Numbered from the stretch's first letter, positions 34,483 to 47,409 are shown. The stretch is DNA of 64,000 bases from Osedax fenrisi (GCA_964019155.1 OZ025245.1:17416874-17480873); one strand, 5' to 3'. Translations and numbers: made by a program. The notes: generated by a model not told the origin, from the sequence alone.

Positions 34483-35787
34483 TTATGGAACTCCACATGT
34501 AATATTATTATAATTTGAATTTTGACCATTTTGGGATACATATTGTTCCCTTTCAGATAAATAACTTTTTATTAAATTAAAAGCTGTACCTCTAATTCCA
34601 TATATAAAAAGTTTATTTAACAATATGGTATGATCTAGTGTATCGAATGCTTTTCGTAGATCGATTGAAATAATTGCACATTTTTGTAATGATTCCAATT
34701 TATCACTTATGATCTCAATTGTTTCAGAAATAGCATCTGCTGTTGAAATATTGTTTCTGAAACCATATTGGCAATCATTAATTATGTTGTGTTTATTTAT
34801 GAAATTCAAAATTCGATTTTTTATCAATCTTTCTAATATCTTAGATAATTGTGGGAGTAACGATATAGGTCTATAGTTCTCTGGTTTTTTTCTATCTCCT
34901 GATTTATATAGTGGTATTACTTTAGATTTTTTTAATATATTCGGAAAATATCCATCTGATAAAGATCGGTTAAATAAATGAGTAATAATAGGACAAATTT
35001 CTGTACTTATATTTTTTATAATATACATATTAATATCATTGAAATCAGTACTATATTTTATTTTTGTATTTGATATTTCTTTTTGTATTTCAGTTAAAGT
35101 CGTAGGTAATAAAAACAATGATTCTTTAGTATTTTCATTCATTGTTGAATATATATTCATTACTAGGTTCATTAATTATTTTTTTAGCCAATGTCGGTCC
35201 AATACTACTAAAATAGTCGTTAAATTCTATGGAAGTTGGATTATGTAATAAATTAATTTCTTTTTTGTTTGTATTTATAACTTTATTTATAATAGCCCAT
35301 GTATTTTTTATGTTATTATGATTGTTTGTTAATTTTGAAGAATAATACAAATATTCAGATTTTCGTAATAAAGTTGTCAATATATTTTTATATTTTTTAT
35401 AATAAATAAATTTTTCCGTAGTTTTGTTTTTTTAAATATTTCTATACAATTTATTTTTTTTATTTATGCATTTTATTAGACTAGAATAAATCCATGGTTT
35501 TTTAATTTTTTTATTATCTTTTATTTGTATAATAGGACATTTATCATTATACAATCTTATTAAATCAACATTAAATTTATTAAATATATAATCTATAGTA
35601 TTATCTGTATAAATATAATCCCAGTTATGTTTGATTATACTATCTTTTACATTATTTATTGTTGTATCATTAATTTTTCTAATACATTTATATTTCAATT
35701 TGTTTTTTTTTTATAATTTGTTGTTTCACATTCATATACAACATATATAGGAAGGTGATCACTTACATCACTGATTATAATATCGTT
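34483..35787 (-). pseudogene. LINE endonuclease end, linker and RT first half
   Basis: Readable blocks: SDHLPIYVVY (endonuclease SDH), KKPWIYSSLIKCINKKNKLY, KNTWAIINKVINTNKKEINL, VIPLYKSGDRKKPENYRPIS, IISIDLRKAFDTLDH (first catalytic Asp) and ITCGVP, stopped by TAA where CAA is expected. The reading frame is lost at about 35700, 35405 and 35150. The linker between the endonuclease and RT is otherwise collinear with known LINEs. Confidence 0.8.

Positions 35788-35847
<60 letters not shown>
35788..35847. repeat. (TA)n microsatellite
   Basis: About 60 bases of TA between two minus-strand LINE fragments; it coincides with the 3' break of one and the 5' break of the other. Confidence 0.9.
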
Positions 35848-35855
<8 letters not shown>

Positions 35856-36266
35856 CCTTCATTATATTGTACGAATTATTGTCTGTCGTTAAGATAGCTA
35901 ATCAACCAATCAAGAGGTTTCCCTCTTATTCCATAATAATCCAGTTTATTAATTATAATTCTATGGTTGACAGTATCTAACGCCTTTTTTAGATCTACAA
36001 ACAATCCTACATAATATTTATTTGAATCCAAATATTCTATAACTTTCTTTAGTAATGTCTCAATTGAGTTCAGTGTACTTATATTTTTTTCTGAAACCAA
36101 ATTGTTCATCATTAATAATATTGAATTTATTACAAAAATATAAAAATCTATTTGAAAATAATTTTTCTAAAATTGTTGAAAATTGTAAGGTTAATGAAAT
36201 AGGTCTATAATTATTAAAATCGTTACAATCACCAGATTTAAAAATAGGGATAATTTTGGATCTTTT

Positions 36267-36270
<4 letters not shown>
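35848..36270 (-). pseudogene. LINE RT N-terminal fragment
   Basis: From IPIFKSGDCNDFNNYRPISL through NDEQFGFRK (frame change near 36110) to YVGLFVDLKKALDTVNHRII and GKPLDWLISYLNDRQ. This is the fingers/palm start including the first catalytic Asp, of a family different from its neighbour. Cut by (TA)n at both ends. Confidence 0.75.

Positions 36271-36307
<37 letters not shown>
36271..36307. repeat. (TA)n microsatellite
   Basis: TA tract at the 5' break of the LINE fragment 35848-36270; a further tract lies at 36478-36511. Confidence 0.9.
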
Positions 36308-36309
<2 letters not shown>

Positions 36310-36476
36310 ATATTAACAGGGAAGGTATGTGCATATATAATGAAGAATCAAACCCGCTGGAGAATACAGATAATACTAATAATATGGGAATATTTAACAT
36401 TAAAATAAGAAATAACCTGGTTAACACATTTTAAATATATTCAAATATCGTTAAAATATAATATTATTTGTTATTA

Positions 36477-36519
<43 letters not shown>

Positions 36520-36560
36520 GTCATTATATATGGAAACGGTTGACAATCCAATAAATAACT
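36308..36560. other. AT-rich spacer with (TA)n
   Basis: (TA)n(GT)n at 36478-36520; nothing else. Confidence 0.6.
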
Positions 36561-37545
36561 AATTGGTATACGTTTTTTTAATAATATTTATCAATTTGAA
36601 ATGTTATATTATAATTAATTAATATATATATATAATTTAAAGATCCTTATTTAGTTTTACAAAATAAATATTATTGACAAATAAACAAATTACACTTAAA
36701 CCTAAAAAAAGTCAAGCAAAATATACTGGAATGGTATTACATTTTATTAATTCATAATAACCACGAATAGGAATACAATTTAAGATTTTTAATATTGTAT
36801 ATAACATTTAGGTATACGTATACCTTATGATGAATACTAATTTAACATATGGTATCATTTAATAGTGATATTAATCAATACGCTTTCGAATTAGTATATT
36901 TGAAATAAATAATAACATCATTTGAATTAGTCTCATTTTAATTATTGTATATAACATAAAACATGTCATACAGAAAATAATATGTTAGTATATAATATTT
37001 TTATAAATTATTTGTAAATTTACTTGATAATTAATTATCCAATATTTTAATATTATATATTTATAAATTTTATATTTAAAATTATTTAAAAAATATAATT
37101 TGAAATATTATATATTGAATTATTCAATAATTGAATATAATATGTGCTTTTAAATCAGAGTTATATTATTAAATTTATTGTTTGAAATAACTATAAATAA
37201 AATAATTTAATTTATAATAAATTATTGTGAATATTTAAGTTATAATAGTATAATGAATAAAATATTGATGCTTTTTTATTTTGATTACTCGAGTGACAGT
37301 GTCAAATTTAAATACTCTTGCGGTGATAAGTAGGCTTGAGTTTATTAATATATTATGTCAAAAAAATATAACTAAGTATAAACCTAAATAAAATCACTTG
37401 AAATATTTTAAATGTTGTGTATTTAAATTTGTTATAATATAAGATAATTATAAAACTTATTATTGATAATTGTATAAAATCAATTATTTTAAATTCATAA
37501 TATTGTCAACTAGATAAATCATTTATTAAATTATTTAATGATCAA
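36561..37545 (+). repeat. left arm of a ~1-kb inverted repeat
   Basis: The reverse complement of 41660-42643 with high identity over nearly the whole arm (best blocks by eye over 90%). The outer end is AATTGGTATACGTTTTT; the arm also holds the self-palindromic GGTATACGTATACC and the block TTGATTACTCGAGTGACAGT near 37281-37300. No coding frame is seen in the arm. With the right arm it bounds a 6.1-kb unit. Confidence 0.9.
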
Positions 37546-38372
37546 TTTACAAACATAATAATATGTTATTACTTTTCATTATATATAATAACAATTCTTA
37601 TAAATATATAATATTATTATTAATATACATAATATATTTACTATAATATTAATTGTTTAGTAATGTATAAATAATTGTAGATAATTATTTTATAATAATT
37701 TCTTATAGTATAATTTTAAATATGTCAATTTATTAAAATTAATAAAATGTTATTAATTTAGTAGTAATGTTATAATTATATATTTATTTTTAGTATATTA
37801 AAATCTGCATAATCATAAAGTATTAAATAAATAATATTTATACATCATAATTATAGAATGATTTAATAACTTATATTTTAATAACATTTTTAGTATTAAT
37901 AACGGTAGCCAGTAATCTTGTTCAATATCATTTCGGACTATGTAATCTCGTACATTTTATTAAATTTAGTTTATTTTAATTTAGATCTATTAAATTTAGT
38001 ATTGTATATACATTTGACGTTATAGTTATCTTATAATTATTTGAATGTTTACTATAGTCATTATTTATATATATATATGTATATAATATATTTTCAATCA
38101 ATAATTATAAATAAATATTCGAACAATAACTGTATAATTATGAAAAATACTTAATTTCACAAGTCGTACGAGATTACTAATGTGTCGTACAAAATGACCG
38201 CATGCAATATTACTTAATTATTAATTGATTATATAAATTTATTTAAAGTAATCTCCGACGACTTATTTAGTAATCTATTATGACTTATTTTGTCAATAAG
38301 TAATTTTATTTTTAACTAATTTAAATTATCTATATCAATACATTGGTATACTTTTCTGTGTACTATTTTCAG
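37546..38372. other. AT-rich interior of the inverted-repeat unit
   Basis: Contains a small facing pair, TAATCTCGTAC (near 37941) and GTACGAGATTA (near 38165). No gene. Confidence 0.6.
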
Positions 38373-38585
38373 GATACTGTTAGGACAATAAGGATAACCT
38401 GGTGAGGCATGTCCCCCTCTGAATATCATCGCATAAATTACGTTTCCTTTGTGACAATTAAGAACTTTATACAACATCTGATGGACTATAGATTATTCAT
38501 GTTTTTGCTATACTAAATGTGATGAGCGATATAGATGATCGGAGAGTGCGTTTAATGGAGTGCCGAAAAAGCTTGCCATTAAAAG
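38373..38585 (+). CDS. candidate first coding exon with upstream ORF
   Basis: A good acceptor (TACTATTTTCAG, ending 38372) and a donor AAAAG|GTAAAT (cut after 38585) bound a GC-raised block. An ATG at 38522 starts MSDIDDRRVRLMECRKSLPL and leaves the exon in phase 1. A separate 35-codon ORF (ATG near 38407, beginning MSPSEYHRINY) ends just before it and could act as an upstream ORF. The first 29 bases could alternatively be a micro-exon with donor CTG|GTGAGG. No family recognised. It lies inside the 36.56-42.64 kb inverted-repeat unit. Confidence 0.4.
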
Positions 38586-39554
38586 GTAAATTAATTTGTT
38601 GTATATAAATATATATATAAATAATTACCAATTATGGGAATCTCAATGGATACATTAGATATTATCGAAAACAAAATTTACTATTGATTGATGATATGAT
38701 ATTTTATATCTCAAAAAATTATATAAGAAATCAGTTTAGTAATAACATAAAACGCATCTTTTATAGCACGATATTTAAAATAAATTATATATTTAGAAAT
38801 CTACATTCCTAAATAATATAAATTGTTATATAATGATTTATATCTAATATATATATTATATAAAAATAACATTTAAATATAGATAAAACATAAAAGACTT
38901 CATAATAAGAAAGCATAAAATACTTTATAATATTTATTTTATATTCGCTGAATTCATAATGTTATTACTTTAAAATTTATTTATTAAATTCATTTATTAT
39001 TGACTTTTAAAATACGTTTTACTATAAATAATTGAGTTTCTTAGTTTGAATATACAAATGAATGATCAAATAATAGTATAAATCTATATAACTAATTAAT
39101 TTTTCTATATATAATTAACATATGTATTCATAATATAACAAAACCCATATTCAAAAATATAATTATAATGTGTACAATATATATTTTTTTCCTCTTATTT
39201 ATTAGATATGAATATTTTTTTTATATAACACAAATAGTTTCATTCAATAAATAGTTTTTTTTAAATATTCAAAATACGTTTCTTCTCTATAGATATATAT
39301 ATATATATATATATATACATGCTAATTCAACATAATGACCATCCTATACGGATACACTCTTAATTAAATGTTAACAAATACATACCCCCCACACCACCTA
39401 CCTTAATATAGCTACATAATAGTTAGATCTATACCTGTCATTCATATACTCTGCATATTTTATTTGGTTCATTTCATATAACTATGTAATCGTATATAAT
39501 ATTTATTATAATAATTAATTATTTTTAATTTCACTCAAACTATCAGTAACTATA

Positions 39555-39557
<3 letters not shown>
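38586..39557. other. AT-rich, probable intron
   Basis: No features other than TA tracts; includes a higher-C patch at 39340-39430 with no frame. Confidence 0.5.

Positions 39558-39588
<31 letters not shown>
39558..39588. repeat. (TA)n microsatellite
   Basis: TA tract at the truncated 5' end of the following LINE fragment. Confidence 0.9.
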
Positions 39589-39592
<4 letters not shown>

Positions 39593-40850
39593 CAGATATA
39601 TAACCTAATGTTATTAAACAGGATTAGACCAGAAATTGATCCAATCCTAAGAAAAAATCAAAATGGCTTCCGAACAAATAGATCAACAACGGAACAAATA
39701 CTGACTATCAGACGAATTTTAGAAGGAGTCAAATCTAAAAACCTGCCACTAACTATACTCTTTATTGACTTTTCAAAAGCATTTGACACGATAAATCGAA
39801 AAAAGATGAAAGAAATACTTGTAAAGTATGGTATATCAGAAGAGTTTGTGCAATTATGATGCTCTACAAGAATACTCGTGCAGTGATTCGCTCACCAGAT
39901 GGAGATACACCTTACTTTGAAATAACAACTGGAGTCTTACAGGGTAATACACTTGCGCCGTTCCTCTTTATAATCTATCTCTATTATATTCTGAAGACGT
40001 CATTGGATAATAATCGAGAACTAGGTTTTACTCTAACAGAGAGAAAGAGTATACGATATCCCGCTGAACACATTACCGATACGGACTACGCTGATGAAAT
40101 CGCCGTAACAAATAATACTCTGAAATATGCTAATATATTATTATTGAAAATAGAAGCAGCCGCCAAAGAAATTGGACTTTGCATTAACACTGAAAAAACT
40201 GAATATATCAATATCAATTAAAATAACAACATGAAAATGAAAAGTATATGTGGAAGTATAATAAATGAAGTAGAAGATTTTAAATATCTAGGAAGCTATA
40301 TTAGATCAACTAAAAGAGATGTTAATATAAGGATTGCTAAAGCCTGGGCAGCATTAAATAGTATGAATACAATCTGGAAATCAAAACTAAGTTCAAATCT
40401 TAAAAGAAATTTTTTCAGAGCGGCAGTCGAATCAGTGCTCGTTTATGGTTCTGTAACCTAGACTCTAACAACCTCGTTAGAGAAAAAGATTTATGGAACA
40501 TACACACGCATGCTCCGAGCCGTAACAAATAAGTCCTGGCGAGATCATCTAACAAATGAGCAATTAAATGACAATATTCCAAACATTAGTATATCTATAC
40601 TCATGCAAAGGCTGAGTTTCGCTGGTCACTGCTGGAGAAGCAAATATGAAGTAGCGTGCGACCTGATTCGGCAACCACAGCATGGAAACCGTACACGTGG
40701 ACGTCGAGCGAAGACATACATAGATCAACTGCGGGATGATACCGATCTGCTAACGACAGACGAAATAAAGACGGCGATGAATGATAGAGAAGGTTGGAAG
40801 AAGTATGTCATGGACTACCAAGCAAGCTCGACCTGGTAAGGTAATGTAAT
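39589..40850 (+). mobile_element. RTE-like LINE fragment, RT to C-terminus
   Basis: 5'-truncated at (TA)n. Frames: LLNRIRPEIDPILRKNQNGF, IRRILEG, LFIDFSKAFDTINRKK (first Asp); frameshift near 39857; then GVLQGNTLAPFLFIIYLYYI, TDTDYADEIAVTNNTL (second Asp of YADD changed to Glu), FKYLGSYIRS; a stop at 40459-40461; then RAVTNKSWRDHLTNEQLND and FAGHCWRS, ending at TAA 40837-40839. The last block is the typical C-terminus of this RTE-like group. Codon use is more GC-balanced than in the AT-rich LINEs nearby. Inactive. Confidence 0.8.
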
Positions 40851-41020
40851 AATATTACATTTATTAATTATATATGTAGGTTACAATGAATTAATAATGT
40901 AATAACATATGAAAGAGCAATATAATTATAATAATAATAAATATTTATTACAAGTTTTAAACTATACATTTTTTTTTCGCATGAAATATATAATTATTTA
41001 TATTATTATTTCATCTAAAG

Positions 41021-41097
41021 GGTTTCATATGAATATCGATATATTTTCTATGCTGTCGCCCGATATAAAAATATTTCGAAATTCATTACTATTGTAA
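41021..41097 (+). CDS. weak candidate terminal exon
   Basis: After TTTCATCTAAAG (acceptor-like, ending 41020) the frame reads FHMNIDIFSMLSPDIKIFRN and stops at TAA 41095-41097. Joined to the phase-1 end of the exon at 38585 the frame stays open (K-G-F-H-M). That would make a tiny two-exon gene whose 2.4-kb intron holds the RTE-like fragment. A one-in-three frame match is weak evidence. Confidence 0.2.
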
Positions 41098-41659
41098 CAT
41101 ATTATTTCGAGTGTCGTAATTATGATTCTATATTTATTAATACATATTATTCTTGTATATATTTATTTACTATATATAGATAGTTTATTAAAATAAAATA
41201 CATGTTTTAGGTAATAATGTAGAAATCAATCAATAGTATTCAAATTTTGAATTTAATCGGAAATATTATATTATATTGAATGATATATTGATATTTAAAT
41301 AATTACTATTATTCGACTATAAATTTGAATGGATGTATATTTTTTACAAAATTATAATACTATTTAATTAAAATGTATATTTTTAGTTAATAATATCTTT
41401 TATATTTTTATTCAATATATTTATTCTTAAGTAAATTTAATATATTAATTCATAAATTGCCATTAAACATATACGTATTAAGTTACTGTATTACAGAAAA
41501 AACAGTGTGTCAAGCAATTGCATTTTGTGTGTAACTAAGTAAATTTATATGTAAATCTAAAAATGTAATTATTTAAAGTCTATTCTATTTAAAAATAAAA
41601 CTATAATAAAATATATTTATTATAATATAATGTTTGGTAAAATGTAATTTAATTAGATA
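41098..41659. other. AT-rich interior of the inverted-repeat unit
   Basis: No gene seen. Confidence 0.6.
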
Positions 41660-42643
41660 CAAATTATTATTGTTGACTTATATTTATCTAGTTGAAAATA
41701 TTATGAATTTAAAAATAATTGATTTTATACAATTATCAATAATAAGTTTTATAATTATCTTATATTATAACAAATTTAAATACACAACATTTAAAATATG
41801 TCAAGTGATTTTATTTAGGTTTATACTTAGTTATATTTATTTGGACATAATATATTAATAAACAAGCCCACTTATCACCGCAAGAGTATTTAAATGTGAC
41901 ACTGTCACTCGAGTAATCAAAATAATAAAAGTATCCATATTTTATTCATTATACTATTATAACTTAAATATTCACAATAATTTATTATAAATTAAATTAT
42001 TGTATTTATAGTTATTTCAAACAATAAATTTAATAATATAACGCTGATTTAAAAGAACATGTATATTCAATTATTGAATAATTCAATATATAATATTTCA
42101 AATTATATTTTTTAAATAATTTCAAATATAAATATATATAAATATTTATAAATATATAATATTAAAATATTGGATAATTAATTATAAAGTAAATTTACAA
42201 ATAATTTATAAAAATATTATATACTAACATATTATTTAATAATAAAATATATAATACAATAATTAAAATGAAACTAATTCAAATTATGTTATTATTTATT
42301 TCAAATATACTAATTCGAAAGCGTATTGATTAATATCACTATTAAATGATACCATATATTAAATTATGATTCATCATAAGGTATACGTATACCTAAATGT
42401 GTATTATATACAATATTAAAAATCTTAAATTATATTTCTATTCGTGGTTATTATGCATTAATAAAATGTAATACCATTCCCGTATATTTTGCTTGCATTT
42501 TTTTATGTTTAAGTGTAATTTGTTTATTTATCAATAATATTTATTTTGTAAAACTAAATAAGTATCTTTAAATTATATATATATTAATTAATTATAATAT
42601 AACATTTCAAATTAATAAATTTGTTGAAAAACGTATACCAATT
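41660..42643 (-). repeat. right arm of the ~1-kb inverted repeat
   Basis: Mirror of 36561-37545: ACTGTCACTCGAGTAATCAA near 41902-41921, GGTATACGTATACC near 42379, outer end AAAAACGTATACCAATT at 42627-42643. Small indels distinguish the arms. No convincing target-site duplication is visible outside the two ends. Confidence 0.9.
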
Positions 42644-43079
42644 ATAAACATAATAAACAGTATATTCATAAAAATTGTAAAAAAAAACGTTATATACAAT
42701 TTTTTATTTATATATTTTTTTTTAAAATTTTATAATATAAGAATACAATTTTTGTTAAGCTAAAAAGTTAATTTATATATGAATCAAATACAATAAGGGT
42801 AAATAAGAAGAATTAAAACAATGAAGTAAATTAAAATATAATAAAAAAAGATTCCATAAAATATGATTATGTTATTAAAAATAAAGTCAAATAATATTAT
42901 TAGTCATGAAGGAAAATAAAATAGAGGAAAATAAAAAATGTTAACAAAATACCAAATGGTATTTAATTTATTTTTTATTTTTATATAATTTATTTTTACA
43001 TAAATGTCAATAAGTAAAAAGAACGAAAATAAGGAAATGAATTCAAATATATAATACTAAAGTAGAAACATTATTTAAA
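42644..43079. other. AT-rich spacer, no gene seen
   Basis: Nothing recognised. Confidence 0.6.
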
Positions 43080-43420
43080 CTCATAGTGTTGTGAGATGTT
43101 GACATTAAAGGAAATGTTTTATTAATTGTATAAGGATTAATATTATTGAAGACTTTAAACATGAATTCGCATATGAATTTATATATGTAATTTCATTTAG
43201 TTTTACTAAATAATGTATTTTAAATAGTACTCTAGTATTAAATAAAAATGTTTCTTACATATAATACTTATCATTCGCTTTTGAAGAATATCTATGCACG
43301 ATAGATTAGATGTATATGTATTTCCCTAAAAAATGTTACAGTACTTTATATGATGCAAGAATATGCAATTATATATATGAAATAATGTTTTTTTATCAAT
43401 AAATTTGGATTATTTATTCA
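43080..43420 (-). pseudogene. LINE RT C-terminal relic
   Basis: The minus strand shows GNTYTSNLSCIDILQKRMIS, IICKKHFYL and, in the same order, sequence matching the W-G-N-T ... L-Q-K-K-x-x-R-I-I motif found after RT in several LINEs. Only fragments of frame remain. Confidence 0.5.
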
Positions 43421-43503
43421 GTCGTGTAAATAATATACAAATAATATTATACATTATCTATGATATATTGTAAACGTATTTCATTAATATCTATTGATAG
43501 AAA

Positions 43504-43698
43504 GTGTATATTGAGATTACTATGATGGATCATGATGGATGGTTTGATCCGGATATAATTATCAAATATATCTTGGATTATAATTTTAAAGTTAAACAAA
43601 CGAAATATGAATTGAAAAAACAAGCTAAAAGGTTTAATTATAATATATACGATTTTTATTTATTTATTATCATATATATATATCAAATAATAATCTAA
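43504..43698 (+). CDS. short ORF of unknown nature
   Basis: A 64-residue frame with MMDHDGWFDPDIIIKYILDY and KQTKYELKKQAKRFNYNIYD before dissolving into TA-repeat codons. The first 45 codons have mixed composition and charged residues, unlike noise frames nearby. No homologue recognised, no clear splice signal; possibly an exon. Confidence 0.2.
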   Translation: MYIEITMMDHDGWFDPDIIIKYILDYNFKVKQTKYELKKQAKRFNYNIYDFYLFIIIYIYQIII

Positions 43699-44469
43699 TT
43701 ATAAATCAAAAATATCACACATTATACGTTTATCCTTATTCATACACACATTCGAATTTTTTTAGAAATAAATCATATAGTAAAAATAAACGAAAAATGA
43801 TCAAAATAGAAATAAAAGATAGCGTAAAAATAATCTAAAATAGAAATAAAATACATTATTTTGTAAGTAGCATCGACATATTCAATTTCTACTTTATAGA
43901 ATTCTTCATCTTGTACCCTGTTTTAGTAATAAATTATTAGTTATATAATATATATTTAAATGTTAAATTTTAAATATATTATAAACATAACATGTACAAA
44001 TCAAATAAACCAATACTAGAATGAAACAAACAAATAATGTAATACTTACCAACATCTGTAATAATAGTAGGTAGTACTTTATTAATTTTATATTTTAATT
44101 GTATAATAAATTTGAAACATATATATATATATATATACAAACAGAACACATTACAAATAAATAAACCAATATACATATACAAAAACAGAACACGTTAATA
44201 ACAAAACATACCAATAATATTACGAAACAATTAATATAATACTTATCACCATACTCTGAAATAATAGATAATTATTAATATTGTATTTTAGTAATATAAT
44301 ACATTTGAAACATATATACATAATATATATAAAACAAAAATATAATACCGAACAAACAAAAATAAAATAATACTTCCCACTTTATCTGTAATAATAATGA
44401 ATTATTAATTTTATATTATAATATATTTGAAATATAAAATTAAAATCCAAATTTTCTATAAAAAAAACA
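43699..44469. other. AT-rich stretch, no gene seen
   Basis: A loosely repeated motif AATAATAATGAATTATTAAT with ACTTCC/ACTTACC recurs near 44040, 44240 and 44370 (tandem-like, about 150 bp apart). Confidence 0.5.
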
Positions 44470-44479
44470 AATTAAAAAA

Positions 44480-47409
44480 AAAAACCCCGAAGAGTTAATG
44501 CAATAAATAAGATACAAAATGAAACATAAATCAATATAAAATTATAAATTTCTGTTAAAAAAAAGTTGTTTGTCAAAACAGATTTTGTTTATTTTATTTT
44601 TAAAAGATGAAACAGATACAGATTTTATTATATCATTATTTAATGAATTCCATATATTAACTTATCTATTATTAATTATATTTTTTAATTATATTATCAT
44701 AATTATGTATTACATTTAATTTTTTACAATTACCTAGGTTCTACAATTATTTGAAATGTTAAGAATATCAGATTTATTTATATCTGTATAATTATTTGAA
44801 ATTTTAAAAATTGTGGTTAGATCTATTTTTAATCTTTCTAAGTTCAAGTGATTCTAATTTAAAATATACCAATCTCTCTGTATATGATTTATAAATAATA
44901 TTTGATGAATTTGTAAATCCTACGCATCTTGTAATTAATCTTCTAGTAAATAACCTTTGCACTCTTTCAATTTGGTCTATGAGACTACGAAATTTACTAA
45001 CCTTTGAAAAAGGTGATCAAATTATGGATGCATATTCTAAAATTGGTCTGCAATAAATTTGATATGCATTTAATAATGCTCTAGGGGATTTTGTAGTAAT
45101 GCATCTAAAAATTGAATTCAAAGAAAAATAAGCTTTTTTACAAATATAATCAATATGTTTATTAAATAAAAGGTTATTTTAAAATATTATTCCTAAATCT
45201 TTATAAAAAGTAACGTTTTCTAATTGAATATTATTTATAAAATATTTTGATGGAGTAACCTTCCCTAAAGTCATAACTGCACATTTTGATAATGAAATAT
45301 TTAATTGCCATTTATTTACCCATTGTGAAAATAAATTTAAATTATTTTGTAAAAGAAATCTTTCACTCTCATATGCGTATGAAAAATATACTTTTGTATC
45401 ATCGGCAAATAAATCAATATGAATTTTTGAAGAGAATATACTAGGAAGATCATTAATATATAATACAAATAAAATTGGACCTAAAACAGATCATTGTTGT
45501 ACTCCATATTTTACAATAGAACTATTTGAAAAATAATTTTCAAACCGTGTAATTTGAGATCTATTCGATAAAAAATTATAAAACCATTTTATTATTTTAT
45601 TAGATATACCATATGATTTTAATTTAAATAATAGTTTTTCATGAGAAACAACATCAAAAGCTTTTGCAAAATCAATATATATTATATCTACACATCTTTT
45701 ATTATTCAATTCATTATACCAACATTTTAAACATTTTGTTAATTGTAATTCTGTGGATTTTCCATTTATAAAACCATATTGATATTTTGTTAATAAATTA
45801 TTAGATTTTAAATAAAAAATTAATTGTTTAGAAATAATACGTTCTAATACTCTACACATTACACATGTTATTGAAATAGGCCTATAGTTATTTGAATTTG
45901 ATGGTTCATCCTTTTTAAAAATTGGTGTGATTATAGATTTTTTCCAAATTTTTGGTATATTACCCGATACTAAAGATGAATTAAAAATAATATATAAAGG
46001 CCTACATAATTCATTAGATAATAATTTTAACATAGAACATGGTATCTCATCAGTTCCGAAAGTATGTGTAATTTTTAATCTATTTAAAAATATTTTAATT
46101 ATTTCAAGATTTAAATCAATATTATCAAATTTTTGTTTAGTTAAATTATAAAATTCGGGTAAATTTCCATTATCATTTTGTTGAATTGAACTAAAATATG
46201 AATTTAACGTATTTGCTTTGTCGAGATCTGAAAATAAAATATTATTATTTGATATATCAATTAGAGGAGATACTCCAGATTTTAAATTTTGTCTCTTTTT
46301 CATAAATTTATAAAACTTTAATTTATTTTTTGAATTAATTGCATTAATCTTTCTCTTAAAATTTAAAGATTCTAATTCTTTGGATAATTTTGTTTTGCTT
46401 CTATACAATTATATTTATATTGTAAATTAGTTTTAGATTTTCGAAATAAATTTTTTAATTGCTTCTTCAATTTCAATATATTCTTCGGAAGTACATGTTT
46501 TATTGTATTATTTATATTAGGAATATGTGATATAAATAATTTATTTAGAACATTATTAAAAGATTCTACTTTTTGATCGATATTATAATCATTTGAATTT
46601 AGATATTCCCAATTAAATCTAGAAAGATGATATTTAATCAATTTTATATTAGCATTATTGAAATCAAAATTGTTTGATTATAAAATCTGTTTACATGGGT
46701 ATTTTTCAATATTTAAATTAAATGAAACAGAGTAGTGGTCACTTATATTTTTGTATAATCCGAAATAGTCTCCAATATTTATATTAGATAGTAATCGTTT
46801 TTCATTAGTAAAAAGTAAATCAATTATATTATTATTACGAGTTGGCTTATTTATTAATTGTAAAAATGAATTTTTAATAACCGAATCGTAAAGTAATGCA
46901 TAACTTTTTGGGTAACTAGGAAATGTATATTCTTTCCAATTAAAATTTGGTAAATTAAAATCTCCTATAATTATAGATGAATTATAATTTTGTTGGGTTA
47001 TATCAAATAATTTACATATATGTTCATGAGATACTTCATTACAATTTGGAGGTCTATAAACACATATAATATTAAATGGAATTTTTGAATTAATTTTTAA
47101 ATGTATATATTAAACATCTATGTGTAAAATAAAATTTCTTACAGGACATAAACTAGATTTACAAAATATCGCAACACCTCCTCTATGAATTAATTTATCG
47201 TATCTAAATAGTATATCATTTTTTCCACCGATTAAATATAGAGAATCTTTATCATCTTCAGTTAAGAATGTTTCAACTAAACATATAATGTCATATTTAT
47301 CAGATGAAAGTAAAAATTCCAAAAAATTCATTTTATTTCTAATACTACGATCATTAGCATACTATATATTAAAATTGTTATTTTTAATATTTTCATCTTT
47401 ATTGCCGGT
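44480..47409 (-). pseudogene. LINE ORF2 (EN-RT), several nonsense changes
   Basis: Endonuclease start YANDRSIRNKMNFLEFLL, preceded by an in-frame TAG (47362-47364); CLVETFLTEDD, HRGGVAIFCKSSL; linker LKKQLKNLFRKSKT; RT with IDFAKAFDVVSHEK (first Asp), KYGVQQ then TGA where Gly is expected (45488-45490), SVLGP, IDLFADDTKVYFSY (FADD intact), SQWVNKWQLNISLSKCAVMT and RLFTRRLITRCVGFTN. Breaks at about 46650, 46400 and beyond 45000. The architecture matches CR1/Jockey-like ORF2. Confidence 0.8.

Larger units (their letters stand above)
33240..35787 (-). mobile_element. 5'-truncated LINE, recently inactivated
   Basis: Minus-strand copy starting inside the endonuclease at (TA)n (IIISDVSDHLPIYVVYE at 35785-35730), then linker, RT and C-terminal domain, ending near 33592; the 3' UTR runs to about 33240. 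Few lesions: frame breaks near 35700, 35405 and 35150, one TAA in RT motif B (34483-34485) and a one-base shift near 33694. The 5725-5896 scrap is nearly identical to part of it. Truncated and broken, but the youngest-looking of the non-PHD LINEs here. Confidence 0.8.
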
